Origin: Cyrtodaria siliqua
Lineage: Eukaryota > Mollusca > Bivalvia > Adapedonta > Hiatellidae
Direction of reading: 5' to 3'
Assembly (NCBI GenBank): GCA_037043455.1
Contig: JAWPHD010000006.1
Span: 434,001 to 498,000, forward strand
Length of the DNA stretch: 64,000 bases
Within the stretch, counting starts at the first letter, position 1. Each line of letters begins with the position of its first letter. A program made the translations under genes and the position numbers. A model generated the notes under the pieces. The model searched no databases, was not told where the DNA came from, and saw nothing but the letters and a program-made list of their open reading frames with translations. This document shows positions 1 through 12,785 of this stretch, piece by piece.

Positions 1-246
1 GTATTATAGATTATATTATATACTTTACAGTGAAATAGTGGATTTTATGATTAAAATAAAGCCTTATATTTTCATTGTTTATATTTCACATGTGAAATAC
101 CGAAAATGGCGTAATGCCCCTGTTGACGTTGTTGACGTTATTGACGTCATTGTTTTGGCGCATTATGTAGTTTTTCTGTCTAAGTTTCAAAGTTGTGAGT
201 ATATAATAAATAGAATATTTGTTGGTTTGTCGAAAATATAGAATTT
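1..246. other. AT-rich, no gene recognised
   Basis: I see no convincing gene here. Positions 121-150 hold a short run of GTTGAC/GACGTT-type repeats. An inverted copy of the TTGGTTTG-type motif used in the next repeat lies near 215-230. Confidence 0.4.
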
Positions 247-455
247 ATTTTCATCTCGAAGTGAGAATACTCAAATATGTTCACCCGTGATAAAGCCGTG
301 ATTATATTCACTCCAAACCAACAAATATCCTCTATACATTTTTTCATCTCGAAGTGAGAATACTCAAATATGTTCACTCGTGCAAAAGCTTTCTCACTTC
401 TAGATGAAAATAAAACGTATATTCACTCCAAACCAACAAATATCCTCTATATCTT
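247..455. repeat. Two ~100-bp direct repeats with an internal inverted repeat
   Basis: Two head-to-tail copies (about 247-337 and 342-453) share a start (TTTTCATCTCGAAGTGAGAA, ATACTCAAATATGTTCAC) and an end (ATTCACTCCAAACCAACAAA). The second copy also contains an inverted copy of its own start (near 390-410), so about 348-411 could fold into a hairpin. It is noncoding; I do not recognise the family. Confidence 0.7.
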
Positions 456-2009
456 TAAATGTTACAGACTTGAACATCATATTAGCGTACATTTATGCAG
501 CAGTGAAATGATTTAGTAAATTTGTCCATGCAAAATGTATCACTTAGTGTAACACCTCTCAGAAAAAAGTATTCTTTACTGACAGAATGGTGTGTTTTTG
601 AAAAGACAAAATCATACTGTCACAATAAAGTGAGATATGAATTTTTGCTGTTATAACACATTTTAGAGACAAAAGTCAAACTTTAATCATCAAATAAGTT
701 TTTAACGTTTGGCACTTCTTGGGATAAAATGAAATCATGTAAATATTTCAAATTTACAGTTATAGAACAATTATTCAGAACTCTTTCTATCATACAACTA
801 AACTAGTAAATCTAAATCAACAACTAAATAGACGTTTTCTTTCCATTTTAATTTTAGATACGTTAATCAAGCGATTCTATACACCCCTAGCTCCAATCAT
901 GGATCTGAAACGAACAATGTATATTTATAAGTTGTTTTGATAAAATAAAACAATGACTGTTAGGTGATATTATGGTTATTAAGACCATACTGTGTTAATA
1001 AATACGGTTAGCAGATATAATTAAAAGAGGAAATGCTTGGAAAAGATAATAATATATAAGAATATAATGAATTAGTTTATAGCGCAAGAAAATACATTTT
1101 TCCAAGAAGACTAATGCCTATGTAAACTTTTCGGAAACGAAGTTACGTGTTGGGTTTCAACCAATAACACAACGTCAAATACAGATATGCTAATAAGGTT
1201 GGACTGATTTAAAAAATACTGATGATATTTGTTTTAACGTAGAATATGAATGTTTCCAAGCGAAGTGACTAATTGATTAATATTATACATGTATTTTACT
1301 GACAGTTTGTCTTGGTAAAATTCTCAGTACGCACCGCACTTATTTGCCCAACTTTACTACATGAACATATGGACATTTCATAATAAAACAATATCGTCTA
1401 AACCTTTCTCCATATTTCATGTGAATCCCAACGCAAACATTAATTTTGTCTTTATTGACGAAGTAAGCATCTTGATGTTTCTGTAGTCAGTAAAGGTAAT
1501 AAATTTGAATAAGTTTTAACAGATTTTTTCAGCCAACTAAATTATGTATTAGTAAGTCTCAAGTTCCGGATATGGTCTATATAAAGATTTGACGATTTTC
1601 AAATATCCCATTACCAATGTTTGTCATGCAAAACGCGAAAAACCTTTATTACATTCGATTGATGAATGTGTTATTAATACATTTGTCAGACAAGTATACG
1701 GTTTCTACAGTTCATTACGGTGCTAGTAAAGGACAAAGTGCTGTCAAAACTTTAACATAATTTTAAAACATACCAAGAACGCATATTATGCATTTATGGG
1801 ATCGTCGTCTACCGGGATTATCGATTTGTCAAAGACGTTAATTTAATGTACCGGCTTATCTACGTACCGGTATATATATCTAATTGATTGATTTTCTTCC
1901 AAATTTTAAATATGTATAGCAGACAGCCAATGATTACATCATTATATGTGGCATGAACTATGGACTATCGATGATTGTAAATGTCAAACCTTAGGTTATA
2001 TTCCGATCA
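456..2009. other. Unassigned noncoding sequence
   Basis: About 1.5 kb of AT-rich sequence with no coherent ORF, no tRNA boxes and no repeat that I could match elsewhere in the window. Confidence 0.4.
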
Positions 2010-2409
2010 TTGTGAATGTCAGACTTTAGATTTTTATTCCGCCAATTATTAATGGCAATCTTTTGATTATATTCTCACATAATTGTGTCAGTCATAACTT
2101 TAAACTCATTAAAAAATAGACGATGACATACCTGAGGACACCTTTCTGTTTTACCATTCAACGTTATCCAGACTTAAAGTAAAAAAATTACATTTAAGTA
2201 CTACATTAGAGTAACATCAGCTATAGAATAATGTACACCGTAAATATTGACGACAGCTGTGTTTAAATCCCCGTAGTAAATTAAAGTAGGTATTTTATTA
2301 TTTGTTATGTTTGTATGTCAACTTGTGAAATTAAATAGCATAGTGTCTCCATTTAAATCGGACATATTATAAAATGTCAAATATATTTACTATGTTTTAA
2401 ATGTGACAA

Positions 2410-2553
2410 CAATTCAACCCAATCGTGCAAGATCAACGTTTATTGTATTTAAGTAAACAGAGGAGCGAACGTTAATTGACTCAATTCAACCCAGTCGTGC
2501 AAGATCAACGTTTATTGTATTTAAATAAACGGAGGAGCGAACGTTAATTGACT
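2410..2553. repeat. 72-bp tandem duplication
   Basis: Two adjacent 72-bp units (2410-2481 and 2482-2553) differ at only a few positions. A single, more diverged unit is seen near 23995-24030 in the paralogous segment, so the doubling happened after the segmental duplication. Confidence 0.85.
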
Positions 2554-3144
2554 TAACCGTCATCTCAAATATCTCAAGTTGTATTTGGTTCAATGACATG
2601 ATGTCAATTTTTGCATGATAAAATCTGAAAAATGGTAAATTATGCAAATGCTGTAGCTCTAAATCAAGTTGTTAGTCGTTTTGATTATTCAAATACTATC
2701 TATGTTTTGTGGATGCATAACACGTATTACAGTCTTTAGCTTAACATCGTTGCCACCACATTTGGACTCTTAGGAGATTCTGAACTCCAAAATTTAAACC
2801 AGGTCTTACGCACATTTAAAATATAAAATATCGTTTTCAGGTCGACCCCAAACGGGTGGAAAAATTTAATTTGTGTCTTCAATCTCGTCTTATCTTACCT
2901 TAATGGTTTATTCTATTGTTTGCCAATCTTTCAACTTTCAAGTCATTCAAGTTTTCAAGTCATTCAGTACTTGATTTGTGGCTTTCTAAGTTTGTATTTT
3001 ATATTCATATTTACATGATCATCTTTGTGTAATACTTACGTGGCCTAACACTTCGGCTTAGTCTGTTAGAGGATATAGTCTGGTAGGGATTTCTTTATTT
3101 ACACTATTCCGTTTAATTGAAATGCCAATAACCTGCTTTAAATC

Positions 3145-3507
3145 CTAAGTGATATTTGTCCACAGTGGTGTCGCACACTTTCTCGTAATTGTTATGTGTT
3201 TTGATTGCGTGTTATTGTATTCAATGAATAATACACTTCCTGTTAGATGTTTATATTTTACTTCAATTATTTTTAAATAATAGCTTTCCCCGTAAGTTTC
3301 AGGTAACATTATTCTGTCCATTAATGGTTTCATAATGTGAATAGGTTTTATTACCCGTATTGTATTTCCTGATATGCAACATTTATTTATGTCAACAAGT
3401 ACGATATTCATAAAAATGAGGCAGAAAAGCACGCCATAAAATATTGTAATGATCGGATTTATTCCGGGCAATATTACTAATATCCTGTCAAAATATCTGA
3501 AAACCAA
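3145..3507 (-). CDS. Hypothetical ORF with hydrophobic N-terminus
   Basis: A 120-codon ORF whose residues 9-40 are strongly hydrophobic, compatible with a signal-anchor or signal peptide, followed by a polar C-terminal part with Cys-Cys near residue 43. I recognise no domain. The paralogous stretch at about 24720-24960 has stops and frameshifts in the same frame, so if this was an exon it has decayed there. It could equally be a chance ORF. No promoter or splice signal decides the matter. Confidence 0.2.
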   Translation of the reverse strand: MVFRYFDRILVILPGINPIITIFYGVLFCLIFMNIVLVDINKCCISGNTIRVIKPIHIMKPLMDRIMLPETYGESYYLKIIEVKYKHLTGSVLFIEYNNTQSKHITITRKCATPLWTNIT

Positions 3508-3853
3508 TTTTCATTCTGAATTAAATTTGCATTTTATCTAGCAAGTCCTGAATAAATACATGACACATGATGCTTTTATTTTTACTTCAGTAGCTTTTCT
3601 TATAATAATGGTAAAGGACAGAAGTCTTATTTCTGGATAAAGTCAATGCTTGCAATGAAAATAGCATGTAAAATGACATTTATTTTAAGTGTTGGCAAAT
3701 TCGGCTTTTAAATACTGAAACTATTACCATTTGTTATAACCGTAGTTTACCGGTTAAACAGTCGTTAGAAACCCCTAACAATTACGGTGACGTTTTCGTG
3801 TTTGTTTGAGGGGAAGACATCGTAAACCGGAGGAAATAAACAAGTCCAATTGA

Positions 3854-3913
3854 ATGAGCTTCGTACACCGTGACATATTACGCTCATTCGGGGTTCGAAC
3901 AGATGTAGCATCG
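3854..3913 (+). CDS. Candidate 20-codon first coding exon (copy A)
   Basis: An ATG opens a 20-codon reading frame ending exactly at a strong 5' splice site (GTAAGAA at 3914). The paralogous copy at 25555-25614 keeps ATG, length, frame and donor GTAAGA, and 13 of 20 residues are identical (both contain DILR and VRT). Conservation of frame and donor while flanking DNA diverged suggests a real first exon of a duplicated gene. I cannot place the following exon or name the family. Confidence 0.4.
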
Positions 3914-5304
3914 GTAAGAAAAGACAAGGTGGCGACTACGCATATTAATCACGCTTATGCAATTAATGCCCTATTTGTAAAATATATTTACATTTATCAG
4001 CAATCTAGAAACTCAAAACAGTACCTCAATTGTCCTTTAGTATCACGCGACTTGCAACAAAGCTCAATCCCTATAAATCCCGTAAACTGCATTTGGGAAT
4101 GTTTACGAGACAAAAATGAAAAAGTGTCTTACGGAATCCACCGTAGGTCCGCACTGTACCACAAACTAAATTGTATGTTGATGAATATTGTAAATGGGTG
4201 TATAATGTTTTTTCAAGTTTGTGAGACATCCAAGGTATGATAATGAAATAGTTTTATCAGTTCCATATATAGAACTAGCCAATGACTTAAGGTTGAATGC
4301 TGAAGGCATTAGATACTCTAGTTTTATGAATTTAAGAAACTGTACCAATTTGAAGACTAATGTTATACTGTTAATCTAGAGTTAGTATCGTCGATGTGTG
4401 CATCTGTCAATGTGAGATTGTTGTATCTGTAAACTACCTATCTTCTAGCCCTTATCAGCACTCTCTCATGTAAACAATGATGTCCTAATATTTAATCTTC
4501 TCTGTGTTGTTTTGATAAGATGGTATGTAAACCAATAGTATTTCATGCATAAATAAATATCATTTTCATCATATGATCTTAAAAGGAGATTTGAGAGGGT
4601 ATTGGTCTTCATAAATATTTACAACTTTAAATACATTTTAATAAAAGAAAGAGTTCACAGTGAGTTTTTATGTGAGTATTGAAATGCATACTTATATAGC
4701 GAAACAACAATCAAAACAGAGGTTAACCAAATGGTTGGACCTGGTCGCTTGGGGAGAGTTATCAAGGGAGGCAAATCACTGCTGCTAAGGTGACATTACG
4801 TATGTGTCACGTTCTAATAGTACTAGTCAACGACAAATCTGCCGTCAGAACCATTAACAATTCAATTCAATATATCACCTGGGGGAATACTAATAGCCAC
4901 TTGCCTAGTCGATTTGTCATAGACCCATAATGAATGTGCCGTTTTATCTGCACATACGTGATTATAATATTGATTTTCCTCAAATTTGTATGTAAATATT
5001 TTATAGACAGATAATGTCTTTATCAAGAAAACCCTTGTCTGAATAGTAAATCTACTCGACTATCTTCAGGGACATTGGAACTGTGCATCAGATGTTGGAT
5101 CCTAAATGTGCTAGTAAGACAAGGCTAAACAATTAAGTGGCTTGTCCGTGAGCATATACATGGCACCGTGATTTTATTCAGTCGCGCGGTAGTTACCAGT
5201 ATTTGGATTTCTGCCAAAAAGTGAAATAAATTGATCAAATATAAGTACAAAAAATACTGAAATGGGGATCCAATGGAAGCAACAAACAAAAACAAGAGAT
5301 AAAA

Positions 5305-5400
5305 GTAGGAGACTCGGTTTTATTGAGTCTGATCATGAGAGGTAATGTAAAGTGCAACAACACTCACGCTTCCCAACTCCGGCTTAAAAGACCAGAAAGT
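5305..5400 (-). pseudogene. Decayed Ig-V-like exon remnant
   Basis: Reverse-strand sequence matches the LPLMNS-NQTET core of the Ig-like exon seen intact at 33795-34124. Here the core reads TLPLMIRLNKTES, and the upstream signal-peptide part is not recognisable. It lies just beyond the 4813-5100 repeat block, as the intact exon lies beside the related block at 33559-33850. Confidence 0.4.
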
Positions 5401-5739
5401 AATAACAAGTAATATTATAAAAAAAGAAAAAAAACACATCAGTTTTCCATTGTTGATATGTTTGTTATTTTATATATATTGTTTCGATATAGCCTTGTAT
5501 ATATAACAAGTACAGTACCAACAGTGGTGCGAATGCCGGATTGGGAATTCAACATTTTAACTGAAAATCTAACTAAACAGATAATGCAGGAAAAATATAG
5601 AAGTTCAAAGTCTAAGTGATTTTATATATTTACGGGTTAAATTGTAGGACACATTTACTGAATATATGTCGTATTTTGTTTAGACTATGTGCTCTATATG
5701 ACTCACTTCTACGGATATAGGTCATATCGGGATATGCAT
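5401..5739. other. Unassigned noncoding sequence
   Basis: AT-rich, with a poly-A-like tract near 5420-5440. Nothing else was recognised. Confidence 0.4.
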
Positions 5740-5910
5740 ACTTCAAGGGCGGTTGCCCTATTGCCAACCCGTTTATGTTTGTGATGTCATATCTTGACTT
5801 ATAGTCATCTTTGTAACTATTGTTTGTTTCGGGGCGTGTTTTTTGTGGACTGTGGCCCTTGAATGCTACATTTACTGTTCGACTTTCATATCTACTTTTA
5901 CTACCGCGCT
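5740..5910 (+). repeat. Penelope-type 3' tail fragment
   Basis: Diverged copy of the terminal part of the tail seen at 18690-18872: GGCGGTTGCCCTATTGCCAA, then a GTTTGTGATGTC motif, then TTGAATGCTACATTTACTGT and a TTCGA-rich end. It is a 5'-truncated solo tail. Confidence 0.65.
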
Positions 5911-6334
5911 ACTCCAGGCACTCGATTAGTCGTCTGTACCTTTAGTAAAGTGTAAGATGCAATTCCGCTTTAAAATTTCGTTGGCAAACATCTCACGCTT
6001 TTCCTTAAAATGCATGGAATCATATTGTTGAATCCGGGTCCTCCGAATTACAAGTCCACAGGGCTGGCTGTATAGTGAGCCACGCCAGCCCTCTGAGCGA
6101 TAAAACATTCTTTAGTGATTTGAATAAACTGCTTGCGATGAATGGCATCATTATTAAAGCGTTTCAATTTACGCTTAGTTAACGTTATTACTATACTACA
6201 GTTAGATATGTTAAAAACACGATTTACAGACATAAATCAATAACTTTTCACATTTGTTATCCACACTAATGGTCTACATTAATGTTAACTATAGGCATTT
6301 CGTGTACATGTCTGAACTATTTGTTCATCATCCA

Positions 6335-6515
6335 TCCTTAATATAAAAGCAGATATAAAAATAAAAATCGAACCGGAAATGTAGCATTCAGGGTCGTCCA
6401 AAACACGCATCGAAACAAACAACAATTACAAGTGCAAATAAGTTGCAACGTATGTAACATCACAGACATACAGGGGCGGCAATGGGGTAACCGCGTTGGA
6501 ACTGAACTACTCCAT
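6335..6515 (-). repeat. Penelope-type 3' tail fragment
   Basis: Reverse-strand copy of the same tail (TCGAACCGGAAATGTAGCAT, later GGGGTAACCGCGTTGGAACT). It is in opposite orientation to the copy at 5740-5910. Confidence 0.6.
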
Positions 6516-7280
6516 AGGGTATCAACTTACTTAGATGTCGTCTATAACCAAAATGATAATGAAACAAAGAAATAGTTCATATATATACATATTATATATC
6601 CCTAGATGTCCGACCTTGTCCAAAATGAATTTTGCAGAAGAAAGCACATTGGCAGTGAACACGTAATGAAATCACCAGAGACTGGCTAATTTATGTCTAC
6701 CGGTTATACATAAATAGCAGAACACTGCAATTCATATTCGATGCCCTTGTTCCTTGAACGATGAAAATGTTGAAGTTATTGGAACTGATGTCGATTACGA
6801 AAAAATATCACATCGATTCATTTAATTTAATATTTAAACAACGTATTTATTCTTCTGAATTTGATCATTCTTTGTTATACTGGATACCTTTCGACCAAAT
6901 GTCTACTGTATTATTGAATAAAACTGAAAGGCAACTCCTGATCTGAATTATTTGCAACACAGTATCAGTTATAATGTTGAACTTTGTTTTGTTAAGAATG
7001 CACAGTAGGATCAATTTGCTAAAATATCACATTCTCTAACATGTAAATCACGTTGTCGCGATATTTTATTTAAAGTCTGCACAACACAATAGATCATAAA
7101 CAACAAACATGTTTAATTCATAAAATACTCTTTTTTATTAAAAGAAAAACGTATTTGCACTACGTGGGGACAAATCGAACAACAAACAAATAGTACGATT
7201 GTCTGTTAATTGCAGTATGAAATTTTAGATTGGTTGCACTCCGTCTTATCTATAAATCAACACATAGAGAAAAATATAGG
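6516..7280. other. Unassigned noncoding sequence
   Basis: No convincing gene. A 61-codon ORF at 6761-6946 has no recognisable domain and no support. Confidence 0.4.
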
Positions 7281-10200
7281 AATACTTACACGATGGTGAG
7301 AACATGGATCAGGTTGGCAATGTGATACTTACACCATGGTGAGAACATGGATCAGGATGGCAATGTGATACTTACACCATGGTGAGAACATGGATCAGGT
7401 TGGCAATGTGATACTTACACCATGGTGAGAACATGGATCAGGATGGCAATGTGATACTAACACCATGGTGAGAACATGGATCAGGTTGGCAATGTGATAC
7501 TTACACCATGGTGAGAACATGGATCAGGTTGGCAATGTGATACTTACACCATGGTGAGAACATGGATCAGGTTGGCAATGTGATACTTACACCATGGTGA
7601 GAACATGGATCAGGTTGGCAATGTGATACTTACACCATGGTGAGAACATGGATCAGGTTGGCAATGTGATACTTACACCATGGTGAGAACATGGATCAGG
7701 ATGGCAATGTGATACTTACACCATGGTGAGAACATGGATCAGGTTGGCAATGTGATACTTACACCATGGTGAGAACATGGATCAGGTTGGCAATGTGATA
7801 CTTACACCATGGTGAGAACATGGATCAGGTTGGCAATGTGATACTTACACCATGGTGAGAACATGGATCAGGTTGGCAATGTGATACTTACACCATGGCG
7901 AGAACATGGATCAGGTTGGCAATGTGATACTTACACCATGGCGAGAACATGGATCAGGTTGGCAATGTGATACTGACACCATGGCGAGAACATGAATCAG
8001 GTTGGCAATGTGATACTTACACCATGGTGAGAACATGGATCAGGTTGGCAATGTGATACTTACACCATGGCGAGAACATGGATCAGGTTGGCAATGTGAT
8101 ACTGACACCATGGTGAGAACATGAATCAGGTTGGCAATGTGATACTTACACCATGGTGAGAACATGGATCAGGTTGGCAATGTGATACTTACACCATGGT
8201 GAGAACATGGATCAGGTTGGCAATGTGATACTTACACCATGGCGAGAACATGGATCAGGTTGGCAATGTGATACTTACACCATGGCGAGAACATGGATCA
8301 GGTTGGCAATGTGATACTGACACCATGGTGAGAACATGAATCAGGTTGGCAATGTGATACTTACACCATGGCGAGAACATGGATCAGGTTGGCAATGTGA
8401 TACTTACACCATGGTGAGAACATGGATCAGGTTGGCAATGTGATACTTACACCATGGTGAGAACATGGATCAGGTTGGCAATGTGATACTTACACCATGG
8501 TGAGAACATGGATCAGGATGGCAATGTGATACTTACACCATGGTGAGAACATGGATCAGGTTGGCAATGTGATACTTACACCATGGTGAGAACATGGATC
8601 AGGTTGGCAATGTGATACTTACACCATGGTGAGAACATGGATCAGGTTGGCAATGTGATACTTACACCATGGTGAGAACATGGATCAGGTTGACAATGTG
8701 ATACTTACACCATGGTGAGAACATGGATCAGGTTGGCAATGTGATACTTACACCATGGTGAGAACATGGATCAGGTTGGCAATGTGATACTTACACCATG
8801 GTGAGAACATGGATCAGGTTGGCAATGTGATACTTACACCATGGTGAGAACATGGATCAGGTTGGCAATGTGATACTTACACGATGGTTAGAACAGGGAT
8901 CAGGTTGGCAATGTGATACTTACACGATGGTGAGAACATGGATCAGGTTGGCAATGTGATACTTACACGATGGTGAGAACATGGATCAGGTTGGCAATGT
9001 GATACTTACACCATGGTGAGAACATGGATCAGGTTGGCAATGTGATACTTACACCATGGTGAGAACAGAACATGGATCAGGTTGGCAATGTGATACTTAC
9101 ACCATGGTGAGAACATGGATCAGGTTGGCAATGTGATACTTACACCATGGTGAGAACATGGATCAGGTTGGCAATGTGATACTTACACCATGGTGAGAAC
9201 ATGGATCAGGTTGGCAATGTGATACTTACACAATGGTGAGAACATGGATCAGGTTGGCAATGTGATACTTACACCATGGTGAGAACATGGATCAGGTTGG
9301 CAATGTGATACTTACACCATGGTGAGAACATGGATCAGGTTGGCAATGTGATACTTACACCATGGTGAGAACATGGATCAGGATGGCAATGTGATACTTA
9401 CACCATGGTGAGAACATGGATCAGGTTGGCAATGTGATACTTACACCATGGTGAGAACATGGATCAGGATGGCAATGTGATACTTACACCATGGTGAGAA
9501 CATGGATCAGGATGGCAATGTGATACTTACACCATGGTGAGAACATGGATCAGGATGGCAATGTGATACTTACACCATGGTGAGAACATGGATCAGGATG
9601 GCAATGTGATACTTACACCATGGTGAGAACATGGATCAGGATGGCAGTGTGATACTTACACCATGGTGAGAACATGGATCAGGATGGCAGTGTGATACTT
9701 ACACCATGGTGAGAACATGGATCAGGTTGGCAATGTGATACTTACACCATGGTGAGAACATGGATCAGGTTGGCAATGTGATACTTACACGATGGTGAGA
9801 ACATGGATCAGGTTGGCAATGTGATACTTACACGATGGTGAGAACATGGATCAGGTTGGCAATGTACATACACCATGGTGAGAACATGGATCAGGTTGGC
9901 AATGTGATACTTACACCATGGTGAGAACAGAACATGGATCAGGTTGGCAATGTGATACTTACACCATGGTGAGAACATGGATCAGGTTGGCAATGTGATA
10001 CTTACACCATGGTGAGAACATGGATCAGGTTGGCAATGTGATACTTACACCATGGTGAGAACATGGATCAGGTTGGCAATGTGATACTTACACAATGGTG
10101 AGAACATGGATCAGGTTGGCAATGTGATACTTACACCATGGTGAGAACATGGATCAGGTTGGCAATGTGATACTTACACCATGGTGAGAACATGGATCAG

Positions 10201-12589
10201 GTTGGCAATGTGATACTTACACCATGGTGAGAACATGGATCAGGATGGCAATGTGATACTTACACCATGGTGAGAACATGGATCAGGTTGGCAATGTGAT
10301 ACTTACACCATGGTGAGAACATGGATCAGGATGGCAATGTGATACTTACACCATGGTGAGAACATGGATCAGGATGGCAATGTGATACTTACACCATGGT
10401 GAGAACATGGATCAGGATGGCAATGTGATACTTACACCATGGTGAGAACATGGATCAGGATGGCAATGTGATACTTACACCATGGTGAGAACATGGATCA
10501 GGATGGCAGTGTGATACTTACACCATGGTGAGAACATGGATCAGGATGGCAGTGTGATACTTACACCATGGTGAGAACATGGATCAGGTTGGCAATGTGA
10601 TACTTACACCATGGTGAGAACATGGATCAGGTTGGCAATGTGATACTTACACGATGGTGAGAACATGGATCAGGTTGGCAATGTGATACTTACACGATGG
10701 TGAGAACATGGATCAGGTTGGCAATGTGATACTTACACCATGGTGAGAACATGGATCAGGTTGGCAATGTGATACTTACACCATGGTGAGAACATGGATC
10801 AGGTTGGCAATGTGATACTTACACCATGGTGAGAACATGGATCAGGTTGACAATGTGATACTTACAACATGGTTAGAACATGGATCAGGATGGCAATGTG
10901 ATACTTACACCATGGTGAGAACATGGATCTGGTTGGAAATGTGATACTTACACCATGGTGAGAACATGGATCAGGTTGGCAATGTGATACTTACACCATG
11001 GTGAGAACATGGATCAGGATGGCAATGTGATACTTACACCATGGTGAGAACATGGATCAGGTTGGCAATGTGATACTTACACCATGGTGAGAACATGGAT
11101 CAGGTTGGCAATGTGATACTTACACCATGGTGAGAACATGGGTCAGGTTGGCAATGTGATACTTACACCATGGTGAGAACATGGATCAGGTTTGCAATGT
11201 GATACTTACACCATGGTGAGAACATGGATCAGGTTGGCAATGTGATACTTACACCATGGTGAGAACATGGATCAGGTTGGCAATGTGATACTTACAACAT
11301 GGTTAGAACATGGATCAGGATGGCAATGTGATACTTACACCATGGTGAGAACATGGATCTGGTTGGAAATGTGATACTTACACCATGGTGAGAACATGGA
11401 TCAGGTTGGCAATGTGATACTTACACCATGGTGAGAACATGGATCAGGATGGCAATGTGATACTTACACCATGGTGAGAACATGGATCAGGTTGGCAATG
11501 TGATACTTACACCATGGTGAGAACATGGATCAGGTTGGCAATGTGATACTTACACCATGGTGAGAACATGGGTCAGGTTGGCAATGTGATACTTACACCA
11601 TGGTGAGAACATGGATCAGGTTTGCAATGTGATACTTACACCATGGTGAGAACATGGATCAGGTTGGCAATGTGATACTTACACCATGGTGAGAACATGG
11701 ATCAGGTTGGCAATGTGATACTTACAACATGGTTAGAACATGGATCAGGATGGCAATGTGATACTTACACCATGGTGAGAACATGGATCTGGTTGGAAAT
11801 GTGATACTTACACCATGGTGAGAACATGGATCAGGATGGCAATGTGATACTTACACCATGGTGAGAACATGGATCAGGTTGGCAATGTGATACTTACACC
11901 ATGGTGAGAACATGGATCAGGTTGGCAATGTGATACTTACACCATGGTGAGAACATGGATCAGGTTGGCAATGTGATACTTACACCATGGTGAGAACATG
12001 GATCAGGATGGCAATGTGATACTTACACCATGGTGAGAACATGGATCAGGTTGGCAATGTGATACTTACACCATGGTGAGAACATGGATCAGGTTGGCAA
12101 TGTGATACTTACACCATGGTGAGAACATGGATCAGGTTGGCAATGTGATTCTTACACCATGGTGAGAACATGGATCAGGATGGCAATGTGATACTTACAC
12201 CATGGTGAGAACATGGATCAGGTTGGCAATGTGATACTTACACCATGGTGAGAACATGGATCAGGTTGGCAATGTGATACTTACACCATGGTGAGAACAT
12301 GGATCAGGTTGGCAATGTGATACTTACACCATGGTGAGAACATGGATCAGGTTGGCAATGTGATACTTACACCATGGTGAGAACATGGATCAGGTTGGCA
12401 ATGTGATACTTACACCATGGTGAGAACATGGATCAGGTTGGCAATGTGATACTTACACCATGGTGAGAACATGGATCAGGATGGCAATGTGATACTTACA
12501 CCATGGTGAGAACATGGATCAGGTTGGCAATGGTTGGCAATGTGATACTTACACCATGGTGAGAACATTGATCAGGATGGCAATGTGAG
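7281..12589. repeat. 43-bp minisatellite, ~123 copies
   Basis: The unit begins GATACTTACACCATGGTGAG and ends GGTTGGCAATGT; successive units are exactly 43 bp apart in most places. It contains the 10-bp palindrome CACCATGGTG. Common variants are GGATGG for GGTTGG, ACGATGG or ATGGCGAG, and a 7-bp insertion (GAACAGAACATGG). The period is not a multiple of three, so a coding role is unlikely. Higher-order structure: a 430-bp (10-unit) repeat with marker ACAACATGGTTAGAAC at 10864, 11294 and 11724, and an ~862-bp repeat with markers at 9061 and 9923. Confidence 0.98.
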
Positions 12590-12599
12590 AGTAATTGTA

Positions 12600-12785
12600 G
12601 GTGTAAAACTTAGAAAAATCGATACATAATTTGTCGAACAGGACAAGCGGCATTCAACGACCGTAGTCAACCAAATACACGCATCGAAACAAAAAACAAT
12701 CACAAGGACTAGTAACATGGCAATAAAATAATAAACGGGTTGATAATAGGGCAACCGCCTTGGAACGGTAAGCGCCTAAACAACA
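12600..12785 (-). repeat. Penelope-type 3' tail fragment
   Basis: Reverse-strand tail copy directly abutting the minisatellite: GTCGAACAGGACAAGCGGCA, ACACGCATCGAAACAAA, then GGGCAACCGCCTTGGAACGG. Confidence 0.7.

Larger units (their letters stand above)
2010..5100 (+). repeat. Segmental duplication, copy A
   Basis: This block is collinear with 23620-25850 (A: about 2010-4200), continues with 27150-27370 (A: about 4570-4800) and then with 33559-33850 (A: 4813-5100). Shared landmarks in order are the CAGTCGTGCAAGA motif, a degraded copy of the Penelope-tail-like stretch, an ATCGGATTTATTC motif, the CCTGGATAAA motif and a 20-codon exon. Divergence is high, so the duplication is old. Copy B is interrupted by Penelope-tail insertions at 25.9-26.3 kb. 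Confidence 0.6.

Noticed and set aside
7281..12589. CRISPR-like array of regular repeats
   Set aside because: The 43-bp units are contiguous with no unique spacers, there are no cas genes, and the context is a eukaryotic genome; it is a minisatellite.
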